A DNA stretch of 64,000 bases from Pelecanus crispus (taxonomy: Eukaryota > Chordata > Aves > Pelecaniformes > Pelecanidae), in contig NC_134649.1 of the NCBI RefSeq assembly GCF_030463565.1, positions 32,451,044 through 32,515,043 on the forward strand, written 5' to 3'. Under the pieces are notes generated by a model. It saw only the letters and a program-made list of their open reading frames with translations. It did not search any database and had not been told where the DNA came from. Every line of letters starts with the position of its first letter. The first letter of the stretch is position 1. This document shows positions 14,790-27,507 of the stretch, piece after piece. The position numbers and the translations under genes were made by a program.

Positions 14790-14930
14790 GAAGGTACAAG
14801 CCTGGGACTTCAGAGTGCCAGATCCAACTCTTTCCTCTGCCACTGACTTTGTGTGTACTTTGGTACAAGTCGTCTGGTCTCTCTGTGCCTCAGTTCTCCC
14901 TCTGTTAAATGAAACAACAAAACTGTCCTG
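14790..14930 (+). repeat. MIR/CORE-SINE relic, well preserved
   Basis: This is one of the clearest SINE relics in the window. In order it carries 'caagcctgggacttcagagt', 'ctctgccactgactttgtgt', 'actttggtacaagtcgtctg', 'ctctgtgcctcagttctccc' and 'tctgttaaatga'. These correspond to successive MIR blocks, including the hallmark 'cctcagtttccccatctgtaaaatg'. No tRNA-derived A/B boxes remain intact. Confidence 0.75.
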
Positions 14931-15314
14931 CCAAAAGAAGTATCACAAGAATAAGTATGGTAAACAATGCAAGTGCTCATATATTTTAACCTACAGTGAT
15001 GCGTTCTAGCTTAAGCACCTCAGACAGCCCAATAAAGGCTTTACCAAGCATCTGATTAAATCAATAAATAGATGTCCATGGATTTCAGCAGGCTATAGCT
15101 AACCTCCTGGAAAGAATGGGTGGTGTCTTCATTGCCTGTATGGCCAAGAAATGTTTGTTGTTAGACTTCTCCCTTGCACTTTGCTCTTCCCAAAATACAT
15201 CTTAAAATGTAAGTCACTCAGTCACTGACAGCTTTGAACCTAGAACTAGGTAGCTATATCAAGAAAGCAAAATAACAAGCTGCAAGCAGCAAATAGAGGC
15301 AAGACAATGCTAGG

Positions 15315-15490
15315 CTGAGACAACGGAGGTCTGAGTTTGGTTCTCAGCTCATTCACAGATTTTCTGCATAATCTTAGATGAGACACTTAGTTTCAGTATG
15401 CACCAGCTACTCATCTGCAAATCGAGGATGAATAATCATTCCTTTGCCCTTGCTTTCTATTTAAAGTGTAAGCTCTCAGGGGTTGAGGCT
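15315..15490 (+). repeat. MIR/CORE-SINE relic
   Basis: A diverged copy lies about 400 bp after the preceding relic in the same orientation: 'ggtctgagtttggttctcagctc', 'gcataatcttagatgagacact', 'actcatctgcaaatcgagga', then a 3' part resembling 'taagctctcaggg'. The close pairing may reflect two insertions or a small old duplication. Confidence 0.6.
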
Positions 15491-18400
15491 TCCACTTATT
15501 GTTGACAACTCTACATCAGCCATGAAATGTTTCTCTGAATCGCAGAAAAAACTGTATTATAGATGCAGAATATCTCTACTGTTTGTAAACAGTCTAGCCT
15601 GGGTCCAGAATAGCCACATGCACTGAGCACAGCCAATAAGCCCTACTGGACCCTGTCACAGGCGCAGTAGTTGAAGCCTAGCATTGTATCAAGGAAGCAA
15701 GATCACTTCAGCAGCAGATTGTCGCTGTATATTTGCATAGAGCTGTGTCCTGCTAAATGAGATCCCCTCGATACAGATGTACTTGAGAGGGCAGTGCAGC
15801 AATGCTGGAGCCAGCTCTGTGAAAGTCAGCTCATATCTGGAAGCAATGGTATTATTTAGTAATTTCAAATGCCTGGAGCATTCTAGCCCTCTCTTTCTCC
15901 TGATGAGGGAGATGCAATTACATACATGTAGAGTGTGAGCCCTGAGCCCAACCAGGATATTCAGGAAATGCCAAAGTAAAGGTAACAATGACTATAGAGA
16001 AACTCCTACACACAGGGTTAATCCCAGTCTGATGACAGTATGGAGACAGACATCACCCAAATATTCTATTCTCACTCTCTTTCTGTCTCCCAGAGACTGT
16101 CTTCCAGATCCCTCTCCTCTGACAGGAAGAGGTAGGAGAGCTCAAGTAAGATGTATTTGTTAAAGACCATATAGAACCAAGAAGCCACGTCTGCACAGTG
16201 TATTCAAGATTAGGCCCATCTATTTCCTAAGGATGGGCTGCATGAAGAGAAAGCAAGTGATGCTTGAAACACATCCTGTGTGAGTGCAGGGTTGATCATG
16301 AGCATCAAGCCATTTTTATTCCTCTACCACAGAAGATGCAAGAACAAAGAAATGGCTCCTGTGGGTGGGTTTAATTTTTTAACAAGTTACCATGTGGCTC
16401 TTGTTCCAAATTTTGGGTGTTTATCTTTGTAATGTCTATTGCAAACACTGTAATTTTCCAGCAGCCAGGTACATTGAAGGCAAAAGTACTAATAATATGA
16501 CATCATTATTTTTGTTCCATAGCAACATCCCCCCACACCCCTTACACAACAGGTTATAAGTCTGTAAAACTCCGCATTTTACAGCGCTATAAAACTCCTC
16601 CAGCTGTTATAAATATATCGGTTTAAGCGCTTGCATTTTAAAAAATGAAACAGAAAAATACCACTGAAAAGTTCAATGCTTTTTCTTCTCTGCATTCAAT
16701 TGCATTAACTTTTTCCCTGCTGGTCTTCCAGACCCACTGCTGGGCTGGCAGATTTCCACAGAAACCAGGGGAACATTCAGGATGCATGCAGGTTGTTTGT
16801 TAGTAACAAAAGTATCTATTTTACCATGAAAGATGTCTAGTGGGGGTGAACTTTTACTAAAAGGATGCATCTTGCTTGTGTGCCAACATGGCAGGTGCAT
16901 GTTATCTAGTTGAATCCAGGGCCATTGGCAATGAATTTGTAGAGATGGAATCCATCTTGTTTCTGTAAGATGAGACAATATATTCACTGGTATAGCTGCT
17001 TCCTAATTGCAGGCAAAGGGACTGGTGCTGTGGCTATTGGTTTTAACTCCACCTCATGCGCCATTAAACTTCTCAGGGAAGCACTTCATCCCACTGGGAA
17101 TCTTTCATTTAATCAATTGTTAGGGCAGCTAGGTGGGGCAAGCCATCACCAAAGCAGGGGGTAAAGGCAGGGGAAGAGGCAGAGGCTCAGGTCCAGGTCT
17201 TCTCTAAGGAATGCACAGGCACTACAAGGGCAGGGACTAGGGAGAGCCTGCCTTGGGACAGATTGCCAGGGACACTTGACAATCGCCTTGTCTTCAGTCA
17301 TACTTGTATGAAAAGAGCTCTTCCATTTCTGTTTTGGGTGTGCTGGTTCAAGCAGTGTCTATAAAATGATGAATTAAATATGTGCTATTTGAAACCAACA
17401 AAAGTTTTGCCACTGGTTTACATTTGGGAAAGACACTTGAAATCCAACAGGCATCCATGGAGTCTCTTTTCTTAGCCCAAACAGAGGAAAATCTCAGCCT
17501 GAGCTTGTGCATTCAGTGGAAACAGAAGCTAGCTGTAGTCCTCAATCATCAGTGCCTCCCATAGTGAAGAAAACTTAGTCCCCGGAAGAATATTGGCTGT
17601 TGTTGCTTCTGCGTAAGTTGAAACACTCCAGAGCAGAGACCGACTCTCACTCTGTACAGTGATGAGCATACTCAGAATCCTGGTCTCAGCTAAAAATCTA
17701 AATGTGTTGCTAGAACATAAGTAAAACCAGTATTAAATAATTGCAGGTGAGTTCTGCCTGCCACCTCAGACATGCTCTAAGCTGGGATCCTCATTTTACT
17801 GGGCTGTAGATTTTACCATCACCAATGAGGCTTCTGATTTTTCCCTTTTTAAGCATGTTATTATTATTTATATTTTCCTTTCCAGTGCTTGAAGCTGTCA
17901 TGACAGTGTATTGGGTAATGACAGGATAATTGTTTGTTTTATTGATCATCGTAAACAATTCTGCATCTCTGTGCGATTTATAGCATTTAAAATATTTTCT
18001 CCTTTCCTCTCTATTCCCCTGCTATGGGGGCAGCTAAGTAGATCAAAAGCCCACTGGCTATGAGCAATCCAATTAACAACAACAAAAAAAGAAAAAACTT
18101 TGGAAATGAATGAGTCCTTACACCATTTCTTTGATGATTCCCTATTGATCCTTGCAAGCTACAAAGAAAGTAAAAAATGTAAAGCAGTTAGTTAGACTTG
18201 TGAAGAAATGAAAGTGCAGGAATACCGAGGAAGAGGAAGGAAGGAATGCTGCTGAAGGGCTTTTTCATTCAAGTTCAGACTTTGCCATCAAGATGTTGTG
18301 CTAACACACCAGGATGCCACTGTTACATTGCTGTGTCAGGACAACGGGCAACTGCAGCTTGCTGGTGCTTGGGCTGCAGTCTAATGGCAGGCTCATGCCC

Positions 18401-20904
18401 TGCCATGGGCAACGTCCTCGGTAGATTCATCAGAGCAGCTGATGGAGGCATAGCTCATCATTACAACAGCCCACTGTGACACTGCCTCCATGTCCCAGGA
18501 CAGAGAAAAGGCTGAGGCTGTCCATTACAACTGCAGCTTTATCCAGCCATTCATTTTCTGCCAGCTGTGCTGAGATACTTTTATTTGTGCATGCAGCTAA
18601 TGTTCTAGGTGCTTTATCTACAGCTTACCCAATGGGTACTTACTCAACCACCAAATAACCCCTCCAACTTCTACTTACACAGTTTTACCCCACTTCTCCA
18701 GAAAAAGCATCAGGAGCCATTATAAAGACAACACAGTATTGACACCAAGAATTTTCATGCATTTATACCTGAAATTACAGCAATTTTCTCTGTAGAACCA
18801 GGATTTTCAGCTGCAAGATGTAAGTAGATGACAGCATGTCATAAGCACCCTGCTATTGACACACTGCTAAACAGGATGAGGTGTCCCGGTGGAATGAGAA
18901 GGGGATCACAGTACAGAATAGGCATATAATGATCGGAATAGGTGGTGCTTGCCTGACTCCTACTTGGAAATACCTGAAGAGACAGGAGCTGGCTCATTTA
19001 CATACTTGAAAAAAAATCACAGAAGTGTTCTGGGCCTGTTGAGGAAACCACTAAGAAATGAACAAGTAGCCAGAAGAGGTTCCTTACCCACTTTAATCTT
19101 TATCTATGAGTTTATGAGGAGACACTCACTGGAACTTCTATCTGTCCTTTCAGCAAATGCAGAGAATAGGAGAGGGGAAGGGAGGTAAGTCGCCCCTTGG
19201 CCATTTTTTGCAGGTTATTGAACCACTAGATAGAAATCCAATAATGCAGAAAAGGCAGGGAAGGACTCCTTGGAAGAACCCTTTCTCCACCTGATGTTGC
19301 CATGTGAATGATGGGGTTGGGACTCTCCTGAGCTAGTTCCTCTCTGCAGCTATGTCCACAGTGCAATCAGGAATGTGATTGCAGCACATACTGGCACCCT
19401 TCAGCTAGTTCACATTTAGACAGCACACACAGCAAAACCAATGCAGACATAGAAGCATAGACTGGCTTTATCCTATGCAGCATCTCTTTATTTATTAAAG
19501 ATGGGAGCCTCCTGTGAAAAGCCTGCATTATGTCCCCATTTTGACTGCCATCTGGTTGAAGATGGGTTGGTTACGCCTGTACACCACTGTCAAAAGGTAG
19601 GGAAAAGATTATAGATGGACCCTATATATTCACAGCATACATAGAAAAATATAAACACACAGCTTATCATCATGCTTATTTGACCTAGGATGTGCCACCG
19701 TGGCATGCCAATATACACATATTGTCTCATTTTTAACATAGCTATGCAACTACCAACCCATCTCCTCGCATGGGTTTACTTGACAGCTCTTAGTGAAACC
19801 TTTATTCCTCACTAGTACACATGATCAAGATCAGTCCTGATTTTTCGTGTTCCTTTATATTCAAATCAACTATTCTTTTCTTCAAGGTTTTTCTTCTGCC
19901 ACAAGACACAGGCATGACGTAATCAAGAAATCCAAACTATGAGCGCCTGACAGAAGGTTTTCTCTGAAATACAGAGCTACTTTATAGCAATCAATAAAGC
20001 ACTAGAGTAAACCCAAGCCTGCAGTGGAAATTCCCCCAGCTAAAATTGAGCTTACCATCAGCTAAGATGCCATCACTGGAGGACTTAAAAGTATACCTCA
20101 GAGAAGAGAGTGTTCAGTTATCATTACACCAATTGCATCAGTCTCTGGTTGCCTTTGAAAACTCCAATCTGCTAAATATTCTCTATCCATTGTCTGTCTC
20201 CCTCTCCTTGCCCAGGAATTAAAGGAAAGACAACAAATGTTTTTGAAATTCTACAGAACAGTCATATCTGCAAAATTTGCCTGTTGAGTAGATGTAACGC
20301 TTTCCAGCAAAGTGAGCTGATGCCATCAAATGGGAAGAAGCTTTGGAGTGAAGGGTCCAAAGCATAGAAGACTCCTCAAATTTATTCAGTTGGGCTACTT
20401 AGAACAATACCAGAGTCATAAAGAAGTCTCCAGAAACAGCACAAATCAAACCCTGTTGGTTTGAACTCAGTGGAAGGGAAATTTCAGTCCCTTGAATGGT
20501 TTCATAATGCATCAGGGCACATCAGAAGCGAAGGAAACAGTCTGGCAGAATTGCATTAATTTTCATGAACCCAGCAGCCCTGGAAAATCATGAAAACTGC
20601 AACATAATGAAAGCCTGGAAGGGAAAAACCTGCCCTCTTCTTCACTGCTGGAGAATCTGAATGTGGATTCCATCAAAGGAGAGTCTGAGAAACCACAGCA
20701 GGAATAAAAATTAACCCTTTGGCTCATGAGACTGCAGGGCTGAGGAATCACCATTCTCCTAGCTACTAGTCTCCAAAAGAGATAAAATCCTGTATGAGGG
20801 CTGGCCATCTCTACGCAATGAGACCCTAGCACTCTGCATGACATAATGAACTGCTGCCAGCAGGAATTAAGGAAGACATTTTCTTCTATCTTCTGCCCTC
20901 ATTT

Positions 20905-20955
20905 CAGGGTCCATCTCACTGATTTCAGTGGGAACAGAATGCATGTGTTAGATTG
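20905..20955. repeat. Fragment of a dispersed palindromic amniote repeat
   Basis: The text 'cactgatttcagtgggaacagaatgcatg' matches the arm of an old palindromic repeat whose typical wording is 'cattgatttcaatgggagcagaatgcagg'. Other probable copies in this window are at 27,413, 40,255, 53,695, 56,851 and 60,931. I do not know its formal family name. Confidence 0.45.
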
Positions 20956-21024
20956 ATAATGTCCTAGGTGGATGAATGATGCTCCCAACAAAACAAACAA
21001 AAATACACTTCCTTGCTCTTATGG

Positions 21025-21046
21025 GGCTGATTTTTGTCACTTCACA
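21025..21046 (+). repeat. 22-bp repeat word, copy 1
   Basis: This 22-mer (begins GGCTGATT, ends CTTCACA) recurs without mismatch at 25,046-25,067 on the same strand. The flanks then diverge. A chance perfect 22-mer pair in 64 kb is very unlikely, so the two sites probably share an unidentified old repeat or a small duplication. Confidence 0.7.
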
Positions 21047-21639
21047 TGTGCAAACTCCTGCCAGATTGTATAAATGGGCTTATCTTTTCAGGTCTTTCAA
21101 TCGCATATATTTTACTCAAAAAAAGTTGCACCCCTAAGCACAAAAAGCAGGGATTGTTTACATATTACTATTATCGTTACCAAACAAAAGAATAACTTAA
21201 ATTCTGAAAACTATCTTAACATATAGGGGTTATATAACTACTTCATGCCTACGTCATTCTACTGTGTTGTGATGAAGAAAGTTACACCACTGAATGTAAG
21301 CACAGATTACATTCTGTAGGGCCTACAAATGTACCTTGGTTTCATTCCTGTCTTTGCTGGTTGTGAAGCAGCCAGCAATTAGCTAACAGCAGTTGCTCTT
21401 CCGGGAGCTTTGCTGACATCATCTCCAATGCCAGGGAACAAACAAAGCTCTTTTTGCAGGATAAAAAGCACAACATGCATTGAGGTTGTTGTTGTTAAAC
21501 AAAAATAACCAAGCTAATTTCAGCTTCATTTAAAAGCATGGGAAATAATCATTGCTCAGTGAATGGGAAAAGGACAAAATCAGTACAGAGAGAAATCATT
21601 TGCAGGGTTGTGAGAGACTTCTACAAGCAATGAGTACTG

Positions 21640-21692
21640 AAACTATTTTTAATATTTTAATTTTTTTATTTTTAATTTTAATATTACTCAAC
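21640..21692. repeat. AT-rich low-complexity tract
   Basis: Almost pure A/T with repeating TTTTAAT-type words and partial dyad symmetry. It is low-complexity DNA and could be an easily melted or matrix-attachment-like segment, but nothing in the sequence proves a role. Confidence 0.6.
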
Positions 21693-23004
21693 AGTGCCCT
21701 TTAAATATCTACTGCTCCCTAGTACAAGGTTTTGGGAATCTTTCACTTTAAAGACTTTCTATATATGAATATTTTTTCTATTTTGTCCCCTTCATCTCTT
21801 ATATAATAAAGTTTTACAGTTAAGTAACATCATTATTTGTAAAGCCTTGTTTGATCAAATGACTTATTCCCCTCAAAAATTTTTAGCACCCTTGGAAACC
21901 CACTCAGAATGGCAGATGACCACCACACCAGATGCTGTACATAGGAAGAGACAACCCAGATTTAACTGGCATAGGAAAAGTTTTGCAGATATGCAAGTGA
22001 GACACAAAGAAACTAACAGCCTTGCTCCAGTTTGTCTAGAGTGCCAGTCAGGGAGGAGGGATTGTAGCCACAGTTGCTCAGCCACTGTCCAATGCCTTAA
22101 CCACAAACCCAATGTTTTTATGAGACTTTGATCTTAATCACACTGGAACAAGCCCGGAACTACTTTACTGTCTCAGTGCGGCATCCTTAGAGATACCACT
22201 GTAACCCTAAAGATCGTTTTGCTCAGAATGACCCGCATCCTGCTGACCACAGCCTACCTCATTCATTTTCCTCTTGGCCATGGCATTTCCCATCTGCTGA
22301 CCTCCAGAACAGCTTTCTCAGGAGCAGAGTGCTGGGATTTCTCACTGCCCCTGCATTTCAAACACAAGCACTGCTCACAGACAGGTACTGGCCCTGAGCT
22401 CCAGGTGTACAAGGCCTCTCGACCTCCCACCTGCTCTGCAAGGTAAGGTTAGACTCAAATCCTCCAACAGCACAAAATAAACCATGGCCTTGGCCATTTG
22501 AGCTACAGGAACACCCTTGGACAGGGCAGGGTTCATAGAGCAACTGACTTACCTACAGGACTAACGGGGAACCTCACCAGACAGTCAAGCGTGATCATTC
22601 TCCCATTTCCGAGGGAAGAGCAGCTAACCCTCATGAGGGGTGGGCTGGTCTTATTTCTTCCCTCAGGGAGACTATGGCCCCTTGTCCCTTCAAAGGCCCT
22701 GACTAAGACTTCCCAGCCAGGGGCCTAGTCCAGCTCCACACACCCAACCCATATGAGGACGCAGGGCTGCCCCTCCAAAGCCCACCTCCGGCTGTGCCCC
22801 TTGCCCTTCCACGCTCCCTCCACCCTAGCCCTTCTTCCTCCCAGCACTGCCGCAAAACTCACAGGAGCCTGACCAGCTCCCCTTCTGTCACGGGTGTGCC
22901 CCCTGCCCTCTCCACAGGTGTTTTTTGGGCAGCTGCTCTCCTTCACAGGACCAAGGCCTGCTCACCTCAGAGCTCCTTTTCTGAGAAACTACTACACACA
23001 CAGC

Positions 23005-23088
23005 CTTGGGGCTGTCCCCCTTTAAAGGGCCTTTCCCCGCCACGGCTGACCCCCTTAAGGGGCTGTTCCCCTCAGGGCTCTCCCCCTC
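23005..23088. repeat. Degenerate GC-rich tandem repeat at the CpG-island edge
   Basis: Three or four imperfect units of roughly 20-35 bp share the pattern GGCTG(T/A)CCCCCTT(T)AAGGG. Each includes a small palindrome (CCCTTTAAAGGG, CCCCTTAAGGGG). The array leads directly into the CpG-rich block and may contribute to its composition. Confidence 0.55.
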
Positions 23089-23408
23089 TCTTGAGCTGCT
23101 GCTCCCCTCGCTGTGCCGAGGCTCTCCTCGCACTCCTGGTGCCAGGGGTCTCCGGCAAGCTGCCCCTCACTGAAGCGGGAGAAGGAACCCGCCCAGCCGC
23201 TGGGCCCTCACGGAGCGGGGCCGGGTGCCCGCGGCTGCCCGGCGGTTTGGGAACGGGGCCCGCGGGGTGTGTTTGCACGGCTGGATGGCTGTGAAGTGCC
23301 CTGGCGCAGGTGAAGCATGAGCGGTGTCGAGGGAAGGGTGGGCGGGCGGGAAGCCGAGGAGCGAAGAGAAGTACCTCGGCAGGGATGGGGGGGTGCAGCG
23401 TAAGCACT
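23030..23408. promoter_or_regulatory. Isolated CpG island, candidate promoter of an unidentified transcript
   Basis: About 380 bp are strongly enriched in G+C and carry roughly 35 CpG dinucleotides, against very few in the neighbouring kilobases. Dense CpG islands in bird genomes usually mark transcription starts. No coding exon with recognisable homology is present on either strand. A possible splice donor (CAG|GTGAAG, junction near 23,309/23,310) lies at the 3' end of the block on the + strand, followed by a short ATG frame of 28 codons. Options are a long non-coding RNA promoter, a distal alternative first exon of CACNA2D2 about 29 kb downstream, or an orphan island acting as an enhancer. 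The sequence alone does not decide. Confidence 0.6.
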
Positions 23409-24754
23409 AAATGTGTGGAGTGGGTGTCAGGGAGAAAATGACCATGTGTTTATGTAATCTTATGCAAATTGATGTATATTTATGCAAATTTGTGTTAAGT
23501 AGATTCTACTGATGCTCTGGTTTCAAATATTGGTAGGTATGTGCTAATACATATAATACACACTTAAAACTCTCCTGCACGCCGCTGTGACCCAGTCGGT
23601 ATGGTGTTACACATATAGACAACACGCTGTCTTTTAGGTAAGACAGAAAACTGAAGTATCCCCGACTGTTTAAGGTTTTAATGTGGCTGTTAGGTGTATT
23701 TGATCTAGTGTGCTGGCCAAATTCCAGTGAGAACAATTATACCTCATCTACCCACTCCAGCTCTCCCGCTGGCTTTACCTGGTAAAATGTTTTTCTGTTT
23801 TCTTCTGGTATGCGGTGTTAAATATCTACTATTACCCGAGAGACTAATACATGGGTTAGCTCTTCCCCATGTCTGGAATGTGCCAGTACTTGAGCTGGGA
23901 ATGTTTCAGGGAGTGTGTGTTTCCCACCTCTGTGACTCAAGGAAAATGGAAGGGTCAGTTAGATGCTCACGATTTTAACTTGCGCAATGACTACTCTCCT
24001 GCTCCAGTGTTGTCTTGTCAAGGTGCCCAAAGTTGTTTCTAATTTGCAGGGGAGTTTATGTTCTAAGCCTAGAAATGTTTGTGAAATTGATTTGTAGCTC
24101 AATATATATATATTAATGCCTGCATATATGAATTTATGGGAAGTGACTCTGTAACCAAATAATCAGTGGATGTTGTTAAGTTACTGAATTAAGGCTGAGA
24201 CAGAATTAAGGTGGTAAGGAAAAGCTCTGAAATTATTGTTGTGCTAAATACATGTCTTGAAACATGCAGTGCAACTGATTCAAGCTTCCCTTCAGAATTG
24301 AGACTCAAAGGTACCAATATTCAGAAAGTACCAGGAGCTGGATGTGGCAGAGGACTACAAAAGACCTGATCAAGTGTTGTTGAAGGTGACATCAGCAGAG
24401 CACAGCCACTTGTAAACTGAAGAGAACCTCAATGTTGTCTCATCAATTGAAGTTGAAATAAATTGTAAACAATACTGAGTTGAGGGATTTGATTTGATTC
24501 AGAGTTTCAGAGCAAATATTAAATAGCCTAGAAAGTGGAGTGTATGCCGTGTTTTATATTCATAAGAGTGTTTTTCTATGTGCATTAATTTAGTCGCATA
24601 ATAAGTGACTAAAATCTTCCTTTTCCCCAAAAGCACTTTTAAAAATTGCTACTAAATTTCCAGATATTCCTATGTGCTCTCTAAAAGGAAATAAAAATGC
24701 AATTAAAGGGAATGCTAATTTCCTCAGGACTAGAAGACACAGGAGGATGGATCA

Positions 24755-24905
24755 TAGCTCTGTATCTGCTCCCAGTCTGCTTGGTGGGTCTGGGCAAATC
24801 GGCTCTCCATGCTTGTTTCTCTTTTTGTAAAATGGAGATAAAGTCTCTAACCTTTGCAAGGCATTTTAAGACTTAGTGGTGAAAAGTGTTGTAGAAGTGT
24901 TAGAT
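24755..24905 (+). repeat. MIR/CORE-SINE relic
   Basis: Ordered blocks: 'tctgctcccagtctgc', 'ggtgggtctgggcaaatcgg', 'catgcttgtttctctttttg', 'taaaatggagataaagt', then a 3' part 'cctttgcaaggcattttaag'. This matches the MIR core and the LINE-like tail region. It is moderately well preserved. Confidence 0.65.
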
Positions 24906-25045
24906 ACTATTAAAGTATATATTAAAGTAAAGAAAATAAAGATTTTCCCTTAAAATTCAAAAAGATCAGAGTTTAGACATTAGAAATTAAAACTGTACTG
25001 ATAACTTCACATCCTGCGTCAAACACTTATTTTGTTTTTCAAAAT

Positions 25046-25067
25046 GGCTGATTTTTGTCACTTCACA
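25046..25067 (+). repeat. 22-bp repeat word, copy 2
   Basis: Identical to 21,025-21,046 over all 22 bases. Sequence after the word differs at once (AACC here, TGTG there), so only a short core is shared. Confidence 0.7.
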
Positions 25068-26574
25068 AACCGTTCTGATGGTATGTCTGCAGTGTGTGAG
25101 TCGGAGTGATGTTTTCCAACAAAATATGGGAAATTAGTCTTTGTTTCTGTGAATTTCTTTGCTGTTTTAAGGAGATATTCTTTGGGTTATTTTCCTTGGT
25201 GAACATCTTAAATTACTTTTTTGTTTGTTATAGATTTCTTCTGCCTCTTTTCATTGTGTAAGACATTCTTCTAATTCAGAGATTTTCACAATCAGCATCT
25301 TATTAAGTATTTTTAAAAATCACTTTTTTTCAGCTTTTGAACTTTAATACTCTGAAAACGTGTTTAAAGGAGCCAGAATCCACCTATTCCATCTGAGCAG
25401 CTCTCTCCTGTGTAATGGCAATAGAGGAACCCTGAGCATGGCATGGATTACCACAGGTGAAAGAGGGCTGATTTTCTTGCCTTCACTACGTAAGTGGAGA
25501 TTTCTGATTAGATCTATAGTACTTGGCAACTGAGGCAGGATTCAGTGTCAGTTATTTTAAAAATAGTCATTGGTATTGACGCTTCTCATAATTTTATGAT
25601 GTCTGGAAATATTTAATGTTTTTCTTAAATTGGTATAATCTGGAGTCATTTGAACCTCAGCTCTTATTTTTTAAGAAAGTGTATTTCTAAACTTGATGGT
25701 AGCAAAATAAGAAGCTTGTAGACATGCTCAGCATGTGCCATTAGACCTTGGAAGTCAGAAGGGGCTATAAAGAAGCTGTGGTATGTGCACACAAGTGTGT
25801 AACAATTTTACAACAAATGTAGTTGGTGTATTGGTGCCCTGTTGTGTATTTGTGTTCTCTGTCTCGGTCAGTACAACTATATTTGCCTTTGTGCAGAGAA
25901 GTCAGCAGGAACTGCAGCATTCCCTGGCATCTTCTTGGATGCTGTGGCCTCCTCAGACTCCTGGCCAGGGATTCTCCTTCGAAGGCTGACAGGCAACTTG
26001 AATGCTGCTAAGATCATTTTGCCATTCCTTCACTGGAATAATTTTCACAGTGACTAAAATACTCTTGCAAAGGCATATTCTTTCCTGAGATTTGTCTTGG
26101 ATTACTGCAGTCATATGCATGATATTAAAAGGATTTGCCTCTTATTGTGATTGGCCTCCATTCTGGCCAACACAGCAGTGTTTGAGCTTGGTTCTCTAGA
26201 ATCAACAACTGTGAGCTGCTGTTGTGTGAGCTTCAGGCTCTAGTAAGCCCATATTCTCTGTGGCTGGGCACAGAGGGGTCTTGTAACAAATGCTCACCCC
26301 CAGGTTACACCATGACATTTTGTTTTCTCCTTCCCCTGCAGATTTGTTCCTTAGACATTCCCAGGTGTTTACTCACAGAACAGTGTTGCCCTGGGGTGTC
26401 ATCTGTGACATTTGGGTTTGCTGGAATAGGGAAACAGTTCATTTCACAGGTTTGTTCTTTCAAGACTTTAAGGACGTACATGTATTAAATGTGAATCTGT
26501 CAATCAGTGTAGAAGAGAATACCACTGCGATAGTAATGCTGTGCTGAATTGCACTTGGAGCTGAAAGCCAGAAC

Positions 26575-26650
26575 CTCTGCGGTTCCAGTTCTTTGGCCCG
26601 TTCTGTTGCATTACCTTGGGCAAATCACTACATCTCCATCTCTAGCCTAA
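26575..26650 (+). repeat. MIR/CORE-SINE relic, partial
   Basis: Contains 'gcggttccagttctttggcc' and 'cattaccttgggcaaatcac' followed by 'tacatctccatctctagcc', close to the MIR 'tgaccttgggcaagtcacttaacctctctg' segment. The 3' part is missing or too diverged to see. Confidence 0.55.
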
Positions 26651-26924
26651 CACACCAGAACATTCAGCATGGGCCCCAAAGAAAAGCAATCATGTCCATA
26701 AATCTTTGGAGCAATCTGCTTTCTGAAGGCATATCCCTTGTGGGGTAGAATTAGGAAGCGATCATCATGTCTGCATAAATCCACTAGCCTTGGCTTAGCA
26801 TCTAACCTGGATCCAAAGTCCGTTGTTGAGACCACAGCTTCACGGTACACAGGGGTGTGGGTTCTCTGCACATTTCAGCTGCAATAAGTACATGCTGATT
26901 TCTCTGGGTCATATTCTTCCTTGT

Positions 26925-27125
26925 CCTAGTACAGTTCACTCCTTAATCTCCCAGCCTCGTTTTGTCTGTTTGTAAAATCTGACATATCCTTACTCTGCTC
27001 TGGAATGCACTGGAAAGACCTAGATAGAGAGGCTAATAATGCTCTTTATTTTACTCACCTCCCAGGGGCCTGGAAGAATTAATGTCTGCACAGTGCCTTG
27101 GAAAGTGTAAAAGTGCTTAGCTTCA
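26925..27125 (+). repeat. MIR/CORE-SINE relic with 3' tail
   Basis: The block 'cttaatctcccagcctcg', 'ttttgtctgtttgtaaaatc', 'agagaggctaataatgct', 'gcacagtgccttggaaagtg', 'taaaagtgctta' follows MIR order from the 'cctcagtttc' region to the 'aagcgctta' tail. It is diverged but extends over both the core and the tail. Confidence 0.55.
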
Positions 27126-27412
27126 TTATGTATTGATTTATGTGCAAGAAAACTACACAAAATAATAAAACATGTGATGTACTTAAAATGGACTATAGGC
27201 AGAGGAGAGAAACATCTTAAATGTAACCTTAAAACATGGTGCAAGTCATGTGAATGAACTAGAGATAGGTGGGCTTCCCACCAAATCCAGCACAAATGGG
27301 AAAAGGTCCTATATTTGGAAATAGCACACGGCCCAAAGGGGGCTGCGTCTAGATGAGAATTCCCAGGTGGAGACAGAGACACGAATTAAATTAGAACAGA
27401 TATTAGAGCTCT

Positions 27413-27507
27413 GGGCCAGATTCATATCCTCACTGCAGCAAAGTAAACCAGAGAAACACCAGAAAATCACTGGTGTAACACCAGCATGAGTGAGAGGAGA
27501 ATCAATC
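27413..27507. repeat. Dispersed palindromic amniote repeat
   Basis: Starts 'gggccagattcatatcctca' and ends 'atgagtgagaggagaatcaa'. This is the two-armed pattern of an old repeat with wording like 'gggccagattctgatctcag...gtgtaagtgagagcagaat'. The inner arms also pair ('aacaccag' with 'ctggtgtaa'). This palindromic shape suggests a MITE-like DNA transposon relic. The family name is unknown to me. Confidence 0.6.

Larger units (their letters stand above)
1..23000. other. Gene-free upstream (intergenic) DNA, first block
   Basis: I see no supportable exon here. All open frames are about 60-170 codons, occur on both strands, overlap one another and match no family I recognise. Composition is AT-leaning, with scattered poly-A/T runs and old SINE relics (listed separately). 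In human, the region 5' of CACNA2D2 is also a non-coding gap of tens of kb, which makes an intergenic reading reasonable; that comparison is from memory. Short non-coding RNA exons or enhancers could be present and would not be visible without conservation data. Confidence 0.7.

Noticed and set aside
22794..23294. 166-codon Pro/Leu/Ser-rich open frame near the upstream CpG island
   Set aside because: Its low-complexity content follows the local C-rich composition, with competing frames on both strands. It could belong to a non-coding transcript but not a supported protein.
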